Source of the DNA: Alphaproteobacteria bacterium
Lineage (GTDB): Bacteria > Pseudomonadota > Alphaproteobacteria > Micropepsales > Micropepsaceae
DNA length: 37,351 bases
NCBI GenBank assembly: GCA_017308375.1
Contig: JAFKEW010000057.1
Location: 53,975 to 91,325 of the forward strand
Direction of reading: 5' to 3'
Positions 1 to 6,727 of this stretch are shown one piece after another. Position numbers and translations under genes: made by a program. The first letter of the stretch is position 1. Every line of letters starts with the position of its first letter. A model generated the notes under the pieces. That model saw only the letters and a program-made list of their open reading frames with translations. It did no database searches and had not been told where the DNA came from.

Positions 1-3
1 CCA

Positions 4-1947
4 TCACCCCGCCTTGTTCACCCGCATGTACCATTCGACCAGGCGCCGCACCTGACGCGGCGTGTAGCCACGCGCCAGCATGCGCTTGACGAACTCATTG
101 TGCTTGGTCTCGGTATCGCTGTCCTTCTTGGATTCAAAGCTGATCACCGGCAGCAAGTCCTCCACCTGCGTGAACATGCGCTTTTCGATCACGCTGCGGA
201 TTTTCTCATACGCCGTCCAGGACGGATTCTTGCCTTCGTTCTGGGCCCGGTAGCGCAAGGCGAATTTCACCACCTCGTTGCGGAAATCCTTCGGATTGGC
301 GATGCCCGCCGGCTTTTCGATCTTCGACAATTCATTGTCGAGCGCGGTGCGATCGAGCAATTGCCCGGTATCGGCATCCTTGAAATCCTGATCCTCGATC
401 CAGGCATCGGCATAGGAGATATAGCGGTCGAACAGATTCTGCCCGTATTCGCCATAGGATTCGAGATAGGCTTTCTGGATTTCCTTGCCGATGAATTCGG
501 CATAACGCGGCGCCAGGTCGGCCTTGATGAATTCGAGATATTTCTTCTCGGTCTCATCGGCCATCTGTTCGCGCTTGATCGCCTGCTCCAGCACATACAT
601 CAGATGCACCGGGTCGGCCGCCACTTCGGAGACATCGTAGTTGAAGGTCTCCGACAGGGATTTGTAGGCAAAACGGGTGGAGATGCCGGTCATGCCTTCA
701 TCCACACCGGCCGCATCCTTGTATTCCTGCAAGGTTTTGGCCTTTGGGTCGGTATCCTTCAGCTTTTCGCCGTCATAGACCCGCATCTTGGAGGTGAGGT
801 TGGAATTCTCATGCTCCTTCAGCCGCGTCATCACACAGAACTTCGCTAGCATCTCCAGCGTTTCCGGCGCGCATGGTGCATCGCCCAGATTGCTGGCATT
901 GAGCAGCTTCTTGTAAATCTGTGTTTCTTCTGTCACCCGCAGGCAATACGGCACGGTGACGACCGAAATACGGTCCAGAAACGCTTCGTTGTTGCGGTTG
1001 GCCTTGAACACCTGCCATTCCGCCTCGTTGGAATGGGCGAGAATGATACCGTTGAACGGGATCGGCCCTAGCGTTTCGGTGCCGATGTAATTGCCTTCCT
1101 GCGTCGCGGTCAGAAGCGGATGCAGCACCTTGATCGGCGCCTTGAACATCTCGACGAATTCGAGCAGCCCCTGATTGGACCGGCACAGCCCGCCGGAGAA
1201 GGAATAGGCATCGGGGTCGTTCTGGCTGAAATGCTCCAGCTTGCGAATGTCCACCTTGCCGGTCAGGGTGGAAATGTCCTGATTGTTCTCATCGCCCGGC
1301 TCCGTCTTGGCGATCGCGATCTGCCTGAGCTTGGAAGGGTAAAGCCGCGCCACCTCGAATTTGGAAATGTCGCCGCCGAACTGATCCAATCGCTTCACCG
1401 CCCACGGGCTCATCACCTGCCCGACGCGGTATTTCTCGATGCCGTATTTGTCGGCCAGAAGATCGGCAAGCTCCGCGGAGCGGAACAGGCCCAGCGGTGA
1501 TTCAAACACCGGGCTGATCTCATCATTCGCTTTCAGCACATAGATCGGATGCTGTTCCATCAGATCTTTCAGCCTCTCGGCCAGGGATGATTTGCCGCCG
1601 CCCACCGGCCCCAGCAGATAGAGAATCTGCCGCCGCTCCTCCAGGCCCTGGGCCGCATGTTTGAAATAGCCCACGATCCGCTCGATCGTGTCTTCCATGC
1701 CGTAGAAGCCTTCAAAGGCCCGATAGGTTTTGATGGTGCGATTGAAGAAGATGCGGCTCAGCCGCGGGTCCTGCGCGGTGTCCACCAGTTCAGGCTCGCC
1801 GATGGCCGCCACCATGCGTTCGGCGGGCGTGGCGTAGAGCATTTTGTCGTCGCGCGCGGCCAAAAGCCAGTCACGCAGGCTCATCGTCTCGAAACGTTCG
1901 CGTGCATAGTCGCGGGTGAAAATGTCAAAGACATCAAGCGTGCTCAT
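4..1947 (-). CDS. prkA: PrkA family serine protein kinase
   Basis: Serine/threonine protein kinase of the PrkA (YeaG) family, a cytosolic AAA+-like kinase linked to stress and stationary-phase adaptation. The 647-residue product has the usual length. It shows a P-loop (LGPVGGGKSS, about residues 111-120), the family's long AAA core with the stretch ILAHSNEAEW, and the C-terminal PrkA kinase-like domain. The ATG at 1947 is preferred over the TTG one codon upstream because AAGGAG lies 8 nt before it. The stop overlaps an ATG (bases 4-2, minus strand) that probably starts the next gene; in this family's usual operon that would be a DUF444/YeaH gene followed by spoVR, but it lies outside the window. 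An EcfG-type promoter is present upstream. The identification is firm; the substrate is unknown. Confidence 0.96.
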   Translation of the reverse strand: MSTLDVFDIFTRDYARERFETMSLRDWLLAARDDKMLYATPAERMVAAIGEPELVDTAQDPRLSRIFFNRTIKTYRAFEGFYGMEDTIERIVGYFKHAAQGLEERRQILYLLGPVGGGKSSLAERLKDLMEQHPIYVLKANDEISPVFESPLGLFRSAELADLLADKYGIEKYRVGQVMSPWAVKRLDQFGGDISKFEVARLYPSKLRQIAIAKTEPGDENNQDISTLTGKVDIRKLEHFSQNDPDAYSFSGGLCRSNQGLLEFVEMFKAPIKVLHPLLTATQEGNYIGTETLGPIPFNGIILAHSNEAEWQVFKANRNNEAFLDRISVVTVPYCLRVTEETQIYKKLLNASNLGDAPCAPETLEMLAKFCVMTRLKEHENSNLTSKMRVYDGEKLKDTDPKAKTLQEYKDAAGVDEGMTGISTRFAYKSLSETFNYDVSEVAADPVHLMYVLEQAIKREQMADETEKKYLEFIKADLAPRYAEFIGKEIQKAYLESYGEYGQNLFDRYISYADAWIEDQDFKDADTGQLLDRTALDNELSKIEKPAGIANPKDFRNEVVKFALRYRAQNEGKNPSWTAYEKIRSVIEKRMFTQVEDLLPVISFESKKDSDTETKHNEFVKRMLARGYTPRQVRRLVEWYMRVNKAG

Positions 1948-2054
1948 CAATCACACTCCTTACTGCCCCGGAACAGATTTTTGTCTCGCGATCACGATCC
2001 CCTGACGGATTCGAATCCGATTATCGTCGCTTTTTTCTGCTCCTCATCATCTGA

Positions 2055-2080
2055 AACATGGAACTTGGCGCAAAAGTTCC
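2055..2080 (-). promoter_or_regulatory. candidate EcfG (general stress sigma) promoter for prkA
   Basis: On the minus strand GGAAC (2080-2076) is followed after 18 nt by GTT (2057-2055). This fits the alphaproteobacterial EcfG consensus GGAAC-N16/17-CGTT except that T replaces the C before GTT. It lies about 110 bp upstream of prkA and points towards it. The -35 element is one arm of a perfect 9-bp inverted repeat (2058-2066 with 2074-2082). A stress-sigma promoter suits prkA, whose enterobacterial homologue is under general stress control. This is a motif match only. Confidence 0.5.
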
Positions 2081-2273
2081 ATCCATGCTGTTCTTTACAG
2101 TGTGTTTCTTTGCGCACATACGCATGCAGTTCTCGGCGCGCGCTTTGCGCTGCCAACTGTCTTTTCGCGAATGCCATCGATCGCTGTGCAAGTCGCCGGC
2201 CCCTTCTGCGCCACAAGGCACGGTCAACGAATCGAAGTTTAACGCCGTTCGGGCATATCCCAAAGCTGCGCAT

Positions 2274-2317
2274 AGGCAACATTCACAGGCTGTTTCGCCA
2301 ACATTGTGGCGTTGCCT
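2274..2317. other. nested inverted repeat (possible structured RNA or cruciform)
   Basis: An outer pair AGGCAA/TTGCCT and an inner pair CGCCA/TGGCG (loop ACATTG) are stacked directly on the 3' side and separated by a bulge of about 16 nt on the 5' side. It lies in the middle of the intergenic region with no T-tract on either side. Function unknown; chance is possible. Confidence 0.3.
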
Positions 2318-2521
2318 GGATATTCGCGCGCGCCCTGCGGCGCAAAACCGGGATCACGGACGTGATCGCATCACCCTGCGCGCATTTTGCGCAACACAGG
2401 TATCGGCAGCAGCCCGCGTGCGATGGCAGCGATCGGCCGGCCGGATGTCACCCGCCATCATGCCACTCGCGATGCGCCCTGGCATGCGGAATTCCCCGCA
2501 AATGTGTCACCGCTGTTGACA

Positions 2522-2537
2522 GCGTTAATCATAACGC
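2522..2537. promoter_or_regulatory. palindrome upstream of the sigma-54 promoter
   Basis: GCGTTA-ATCA-TAACGC is a perfect 6-bp inverted repeat whose near edge is about 35 bp from the -24 element. It could be an operator or a site for a sigma-54 activator, though activators usually bind further upstream. It also overlaps a TTGACA-like hexamer (2515-2520). Confidence 0.35.
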
Positions 2538-2571
2538 GTCGTAACTATTTGATATTATTCGATATATTGAA

Positions 2572-2588
2572 TTGGCCCACAGTTTGCT
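2572..2588 (+). promoter_or_regulatory. sigma-54 (-24/-12) promoter of the PEP-CTERM gene
   Basis: TGGCCCA (2573-2579), four spacer bases and TTGCT (2584-2588) follow the RpoN pattern TGGCACG-N4-TTGCW. The invariant GG (2574-2575) and GC (2586-2587) are exactly 12 bp apart. The predicted start of transcription near 2599 leaves about 22 nt before the ATG at 2621, enough for the AAAGGA ribosome binding site. PEP-CTERM genes are known to be controlled in other bacteria by the PrsK/PrsR two-component system acting with RpoN, which makes this match credible. Confidence 0.7.
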
Positions 2589-2620
2589 TTGTACCCCGGT
2601 GCATCGAAAGGATGGTGGGT

Positions 2621-3343
2621 ATGAATACGCGTTTGAAATCATCTGTCGCCGCCACGGTTATTGCCAGCGCGGCCCTCATCGCCAGCTCCGCACTGGCATC
2701 GCCGTTGACGGTCAGCGGCAGCGTCGGCGGCGCGCCAACCGGCGTGACGCTGGACAATCTGGATATTCTTCCGCTCGGCGCGGCCGGCGGCACCACGGCC
2801 ACCGGCATTCAGGTCTCCTTCACCCCTGACGCAGGCGCGGTTCAGGGCAGCTCGAGCGGCCATTATGCAGCGCCTTATCTGTCGGGCGGCAATGGCACCG
2901 GTTTTGGTCTTGCCGGCGGCAATCAGGCCGATGGTCCCGACGCGACCACCTATCTGACGGCCGGCGGAATCACGAATGCGTCCGTCGTTCTGCAGCTTCC
3001 CGGCTACCAGAAATATTTCGGCCTGCTTTGGGGTTCGGTGGACGATACCAACACATTGTCGTTCTATGATGGTGCGAGCTTGGTCGGTTCCATCAACGGC
3101 GCCGACGTGATCGGCAGCCCGAATGGCGATCAGGGCGTCAATGGCACCGTCTACGTCAACGTCGTTTCCACGATCGCCTTCGATCGTGTGGTTGCGACCA
3201 GCAACGACCATTACGCGTTCGAGTTCGACAACCTCGCCTTCAACCCGAATGCGCCGGTTCCCGCGCCTGAGCCGATCACGCTCAGCCTGTTCGGTGCGGG
3301 CCTTGCCGGTCTCGGTCTGGCGCGCCGCCGCCGCAAGGCCTGA
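2621..3343 (+). CDS. PEP-CTERM sorting domain-containing protein
   Basis: Exported protein of 240 residues with a signal peptide (MNTRLKSS followed by an Ala/Ile/Leu-rich core ending ALAS) and a C-terminal PEP-CTERM sorting signal. The signal consists of PAPEP, a hydrophobic Gly/Leu/Ala helix (LFGAGLAGLGLA) and the terminal basic cluster RRRRKA. Such proteins are recognised by an exosortase, cleaved and released to the surface or matrix, often together with exopolysaccharide. The middle (about residues 30-205) is a Gly/Thr/Ser-rich, beta-looking domain of no family I recognise. ATG 2621 follows AAAGGA by 8 nt; the in-frame ATG at 2612 lies inside that site. A terminator follows at once, so it is a single-gene unit. 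No exosortase gene is in the window. Confidence 0.9.
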   Translation: MNTRLKSSVAATVIASAALIASSALASPLTVSGSVGGAPTGVTLDNLDILPLGAAGGTTATGIQVSFTPDAGAVQGSSSGHYAAPYLSGGNGTGFGLAGGNQADGPDATTYLTAGGITNASVVLQLPGYQKYFGLLWGSVDDTNTLSFYDGASLVGSINGADVIGSPNGDQGVNGTVYVNVVSTIAFDRVVATSNDHYAFEFDNLAFNPNAPVPAPEPITLSLFGAGLAGLGLARRRRKA

Positions 3344-3373
3344 CGCGCAGACGTTTCGGAAGATTGACGGAAG

Positions 3374-3408
3374 CGGCGCTCATCCTGGGCGCCGTTTTCT
3401 TTTCTGCT
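3374..3408 (+). terminator. rho-independent terminator after the PEP-CTERM gene
   Basis: CGGCGC (3374-3379) pairs perfectly with GCGCCG (3389-3394) across a 9-nt loop and is followed by a T-rich run (TTTTCTTTTCT). It lies 31 bp after the stop codon. Confidence 0.8.
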
Positions 3409-3465
3409 GCTTTCTTTTCTGCCTGCGCCCTTGCCCGCCCATCCAATGCCCGGCAAGCTTCGGGC

Positions 3466-4008
3466 ATGGAACCGCTGACTCTCACCGTCAGGCCTGCGCG
3501 CATTGCCGATGCTGCCGATATCGGGCGCATCTACCGCGAATCCTGGCTGGATACCTATCCGGGTGTCATTCCGGCAGCCCTTCTGACGGCGATGACCGTG
3601 CGCGGGCAAACCGCGCGCTGGCGCGCCGCCATTGCCGCGCGCGGCCGTGAAGCGGTCTTCATCGCGGAGGACGAAAAAAACGGCATCGTCGGCATGACGA
3701 GTTTCGGCCCATCGCGCGACGGCAGTCTGGGCCTCGATGGCGAGGTTTATACGCTTTATGTCGATCCCGCCCATTATGGCTGCGGTGCCGGCCGCGCCCT
3801 GCTGACGAACGGTTTTGCAGCACTGAAACAGCGTGGCTACAAATCGTGCATCATCTGGGCCCACGCCCGCAATCCGGCGCGGTTTTTCTACGAGCGTATG
3901 GGCGGCCGCCTGGTGGCGGAGCGTACGATCCGCATGCTGGGCGATGCGGTGCCGGAAGCGGGCTTCGGCTGGAAACACCTTGCCGTCGCCGAAAAAAGCA
4001 GCGCCTGA
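3466..4008 (+). CDS. GNAT family N-acetyltransferase
   Basis: GCN5-related acetyltransferase of 180 residues, transferring an acetyl group from acetyl-CoA to an unidentified amine. The N-terminus VRPARIADAADIGRIY is the usual beta1-alpha1 start, and the acetyl-CoA loop GCGAGRALL at about residue 108 is the Q/RxxGxG/A motif. C-terminal elements FYERMGG and the downstream strand also fit. The ATG at 3466 matches the family start. An in-frame extension to 3364 would translate the terminator's T-run and was not accepted. The stop overlaps the sulfatase start by one base (TGATG), so the two are probably co-translated. The substrate cannot be inferred. Confidence 0.88.
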   Translation: MEPLTLTVRPARIADAADIGRIYRESWLDTYPGVIPAALLTAMTVRGQTARWRAAIAARGREAVFIAEDEKNGIVGMTSFGPSRDGSLGLDGEVYTLYVDPAHYGCGAGRALLTNGFAALKQRGYKSCIIWAHARNPARFFYERMGGRLVAERTIRMLGDAVPEAGFGWKHLAVAEKSSA

Positions 4009-5549
4009 TGCCGCCTGCCGGTCACGCACCGTCAAACCGCCCCTGCAACGCTGTCGTGCTGCTGCTCGACAGTCTGAACCGCCACATGCTGGAAAGCTAT
4101 GGCGCGGACGAATTCGCCACCCCCAATCTGGACCGGCTGGCGGCACGCTCCCGCCGTTTCACGAAACACTATACCGGCGCGCTTCCCTGCATTCCCGCGC
4201 GGCACGACATTCTGTGCGGTGCGTGGGACTTTCTGTGGAAGCCCTGGGGTTCGGTCGAATTGTGGGAAGACGCGATCACCGTGCCGCTCCGGGCAGCCGG
4301 TGTCGTTTCGCAACTGATCAGCGACCATCCCCATCTGTTCGAGGCGGGTGGGGAAAATTATCACACCGATTTCACCGCCTGGGATTATCAGCGCGGCCAC
4401 GAAAGCGATCCGTGGAAAACGCGGGCCGATCCGTCCTGGGCCGGTGCGCCACAATTCGGCTTCCAGCGCGAGATGGCCTATGACCGCTCCCGCGGCTATT
4501 TCCGCAGCGAAGCCGATTTTCCCGGCCCGAAAACAATGGCCGCCGCCGCGCGCTGGCTGACGGAAAACGCAGGCGCCCATCAACGCTTCTTCCTGTTTGT
4601 CGATGAGTTCGATCCGCATGAGCCCTTTGATACCCCGCAGGAATATGTCGCCCGTTACGATCCGGATTGGGACGGCCCGCCACTGATCTGGCCGCCCTAT
4701 ATGGTGGGCGCCGTCGAGAAAGGCGTGATCAGCGCGCGGGAGGGCCGCCACATCCGCGCCCACTATGGCGCCAAGCTGACGATGATCGATCACTGGCTTG
4801 GCCGTGTGCTGGACGAACTCGACGCCCGGAACCTGTGGGACGATACGCTGGTTATTCTGTGTACGGATCATGGCCATTATCTGGGCGAAAAGGACATCTG
4901 GGGAAAGCCGCGTTCGCCGTTGTTCGAACCCATGTCCCATATCCCGCTTTATATCGCAGCACCGGGTGTTGCGCCGGGCGATTGCGATGCGCTGACCACC
5001 AGCACCGACATCTTCGCAACACTGGCCGATCTTTTCGGCGTCACAGACACGATCCGCCAGCGCACCCACGGCAAATCGCTGTTGCCGCTGCTGGATGGAA
5101 CGGCCGCATCGGTGCGCGATTTCGTGCTCAGCGGCATCTGGGGGCGTGAGGTGCATTATATCGATGCCCAAATGAAATACGCCCGCGCGCCAATGGCCGC
5201 GAACGCCCCGCTCTCGATGTGGTCCAACCGCTGGTCCACCATGCCGACGCATGGCCTGCTTCCGAAAGAAATGGAACTGCCGCTGCCCGATGCCCGTGCC
5301 CGCCTGTCCCACATGCCAGGCACAGACGTGCCGGTGATCCGCCAGATGTGGGATGTGAGCGATAACGTGCCCTATTGGTGCCGCGGCCGCTTCAGCGGCA
5401 ATCATCTTTACGATCTCGGCAACGATCCCGCCGAAATGGAAAACCTCGCCGGCACCGGGGCGGAAGCGCGGATGGCCGGGGCCCTGCGCGAAGCGATGAA
5501 GGCGGTCGGCGCACCGGAAGAACAGTTCACGCGCCTCGGCCTGGCCTGA
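4008..5549 (+). CDS. sulfatase-like hydrolase/transferase
   Basis: Type I sulfatase of the alkaline phosphatase superfamily, 513 residues, predicted to hydrolyse sulfate esters. The N-terminal metal site sits in VVLLLDSLNRH. The sulfatase signature CIPAR at about residue 62 supplies the cysteine that formylglycine-generating enzyme would convert, matching CxPxR. Further metal and sulfate ligands are in DEFDPHEPFD and TDHGHYLGEKDIWGKP. No signal peptide is evident, so it is probably cytoplasmic. The start ATG overlaps the GNAT stop. An alternative is another branch of the superfamily such as a phosphonate or phosphodiester hydrolase, but CxPxR favours a sulfatase. Substrate unknown. Confidence 0.9.
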   Translation: MPPAGHAPSNRPCNAVVLLLDSLNRHMLESYGADEFATPNLDRLAARSRRFTKHYTGALPCIPARHDILCGAWDFLWKPWGSVELWEDAITVPLRAAGVVSQLISDHPHLFEAGGENYHTDFTAWDYQRGHESDPWKTRADPSWAGAPQFGFQREMAYDRSRGYFRSEADFPGPKTMAAAARWLTENAGAHQRFFLFVDEFDPHEPFDTPQEYVARYDPDWDGPPLIWPPYMVGAVEKGVISAREGRHIRAHYGAKLTMIDHWLGRVLDELDARNLWDDTLVILCTDHGHYLGEKDIWGKPRSPLFEPMSHIPLYIAAPGVAPGDCDALTTSTDIFATLADLFGVTDTIRQRTHGKSLLPLLDGTAASVRDFVLSGIWGREVHYIDAQMKYARAPMAANAPLSMWSNRWSTMPTHGLLPKEMELPLPDARARLSHMPGTDVPVIRQMWDVSDNVPYWCRGRFSGNHLYDLGNDPAEMENLAGTGAEARMAGALREAMKAVGAPEEQFTRLGLA

Positions 5550-5564
5550 AACACCGTTCAGGCC
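5543..5564. terminator. hairpin shared by two convergent genes
   Basis: GGCCTGAA (5543-5550) pairs perfectly with TTCAGGCC (5557-5564) across a 6-nt loop. It contains the stop codons of both the sulfatase (plus) and sixA (minus), only 8 bp apart. T-tracts are weak on both sides, so it may act as a 3'-end protecting hairpin or a bidirectional terminator. Confidence 0.5.
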
Positions 5565-6088
5565 TTAAGCGTTTTCGGCGTCAGCAAATCCGCCAGCATA
5601 CCGGCGCCCGGCGCCGCATCGGCCCATTGGGCGATTTCGAGGTCGAGCACCGCCAGCGCCGTGGTCGGAAATTTCTCCCGCAACGCCTGCCGCAGTGCAC
5701 GCTCCGCCTTGCCGCCGCCATCGCGCGAAAGTGTTAGCGCCAGGGTTTCGAAACCCGGATTATGCCCGACCAGAAGCAGCGTCTGCACGTCCGCAGGCGC
5801 CTTCTGCACCAGCGTCAGAAGTGCACCCTGCGTCGCCAGATAGATTTCGTCCCGAATCATCACCCGCGGCCGTGCCGCCAGTGCCTCGGCCACCAGTGCC
5901 CAGGTCTGCCGCGTGCGCGCCGCCGGCGAACACCACACCCGCTCGGGCGCATAACCCTTCTCCGCCATGGCATGGCCCATGCGCGCCGCATCGGCCTCGC
6001 CGCGCGGGCTCAGAACACGGGCATGATCGTCACCGCCCGCTTCCGCCGGAACGGCCTTGGCATGACGCAGGAGGAACAGCCGCTTCAC
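5558..6088 (-). CDS. sixA: SixA-type phosphohistidine phosphatase / histidine phosphatase family
   Basis: Histidine phosphatase superfamily member of 176 residues. The RHG motif at the N-terminus reads LFLLRHAKA, with H9 as the phospho-acceptor. The second catalytic histidine is in LLLVGHNPGFE (about residue 108). Small size and the LRHAKA variant are typical of SixA, which removes phosphate from phosphohistidine on Hpt domains or phosphotransferase-system proteins. It lies 22 bp downstream of the TerB-like gene on the same strand, so the two probably form an operon. The exact substrate is not proven. Confidence 0.88.
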   Translation of the reverse strand: MKRLFLLRHAKAVPAEAGGDDHARVLSPRGEADAARMGHAMAEKGYAPERVWCSPAARTRQTWALVAEALAARPRVMIRDEIYLATQGALLTLVQKAPADVQTLLLVGHNPGFETLALTLSRDGGGKAERALRQALREKFPTTALAVLDLEIAQWADAAPGAGMLADLLTPKTLKA

Positions 6089-6110
6089 AGGCAGTCACCT
6101 CTCAACCGGA

Positions 6111-6521
6111 TCATTGCACCTGATAACGGGCCCGTGCCCCGCGCTCCAGCGCCGCCGCCACCAGCTTGTCGAGCCCGAGGAAACGGCGCAGCGTTTCGAC
6201 CACACGAATTTCCTCCAGCATCACACGCGAATCCGACAGCGCCACTTCCAGCGCCACCCAATAGGCGGTCTCGCGCAGATGCTCCGGCAGCGCGCCCTTG
6301 ACCAGGCCCAGCACCGCATCGATCCCGTCCGGCTCCTGCAGGATGGCGGCGCATTCCTGTGCCACCGGCAATAGCCGGTGTTCCTCGAACTCACGGAAGG
6401 CCGGCAGCGATTTGACGATCGTGCCGATCGTCTTCAACTCGCGCTCGCTCATCGCGCCGTCGGATGCCGACACCACGACCATCACATAGATAAGCGCCGA
6501 CTGATGGCTGATCGTATTCAT
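6111..6521 (-). CDS. TerB family tellurite-resistance-like protein
   Basis: Small all-helical protein of 136 residues resembling the TerB/TerB-like (DUF533-related) fold. The segment SALIYVMVVVSASDGAMSERELKTIGTIV shows the family's acidic, helix-starting SDGxMSxxEL pattern, and a second acidic helix occurs near VALSDSRVMLEEIRVVE. TerB proteins are linked to metal and envelope stress, but isolated copies like this one have no proven function. ATG 6521 was chosen because the longer open frame up to 6734 runs through the metZ leader and is not TerB-like. It probably shares a transcript with sixA. Confidence 0.8.
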   Translation of the reverse strand: MNTISHQSALIYVMVVVSASDGAMSERELKTIGTIVKSLPAFREFEEHRLLPVAQECAAILQEPDGIDAVLGLVKGALPEHLRETAYWVALEVALSDSRVMLEEIRVVETLRRFLGLDKLVAAALERGARARYQVQ

Positions 6522-6538
6522 CGCATCCTGGTCCTCAT

Positions 6539-6566
6539 GCGCGATCCGGGAAATCGTGGATCGCGC
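6539..6566. promoter_or_regulatory. perfect 9-bp inverted repeat upstream of the TerB-like gene
   Basis: GCGCGATCC (6539-6547) and GGATCGCGC (6558-6566) are perfect complements with a 10-nt loop. It begins 18 bp before the TerB-like start codon, so it lies in that gene's leader or operator region. No T-tract follows on either strand. Confidence 0.4.
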
Positions 6567-6629
6567 GGAAATCAAAAGAATCCGGCACATGATCCGGTTC
6601 AAGGAAATCACATCACGCGCCAGGGGAAA

Positions 6630-6706
6630 AAGCCCGCGCGACGATAGGCGGCTTGACCCCATCGGGCAAGCGCGGCATTGCTTCGGCGCGCGGGCTTTCG
6701 CGCGCT
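6630..6706 (+). ncRNA. candidate structured metZ leader with two alternative stems
   Basis: A perfect 11-bp stem (6630-6640 with 6687-6697) encloses an inner hairpin, GCTTG/CAAGC (6651-6655 with 6667-6671) continued by CCC/GGG. The 3' arm can instead form a local 7-bp hairpin, GCGCGCG (6686-6692) with CGCGCGC (6699-6705), followed by TTTCC. The two stems cannot coexist, which is how attenuators and riboswitch expression platforms work. It lies just upstream of metZ, a methionine gene often controlled by SAM-responsive RNAs in this class, but I could not fit it to the SAM-II or SAM/SAH consensus. Confidence 0.4.
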
Positions 6707-6727
6707 TTCCAACGAAACGAATTTGCC

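Larger units (their letters stand above)
1948..2571. other. long intergenic region between prkA and the PEP-CTERM gene
   Basis: About 620 bp with no convincing gene. Open frames crossing it (for example 2058-2519 plus) are rich in Arg, Cys and His, have no ribosome binding site and resemble nothing I know. It contains the EcfG-like promoter near the prkA side, a nested inverted repeat at 2274-2317, and an AT-rich stretch (2520-2570) leading into the sigma-54 promoter. The rest shows nothing I can name. Confidence 0.6.

Noticed and set aside
1657..3343. Long plus-strand frames crossing the prkA 5' end and running towards the PEP-CTERM gene
   Set aside because: The upstream portions are shadow or intergenic sequence; the PEP-CTERM protein has a clear signal peptide and ribosome binding site at 2621.
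3364..3465. In-frame N-terminal extension of the acetyltransferase looking like a signal peptide
   Set aside because: It translates the terminator hairpin and T-run after the PEP-CTERM gene; the GNAT fold begins at 3466 and the gene overlaps a downstream sulfatase in the usual way.
4032..5405. Long minus-strand open frame opposite the sulfatase
   Set aside because: Shadow of the sulfatase reading frame; composition rich in His, Arg and Gly without any domain.
6630..6706. SAM-II riboswitch assignment for the metZ leader
   Set aside because: The conserved SAM-II core and the A-rich segment near the ribosome binding site are absent, so only a structured leader is claimed.
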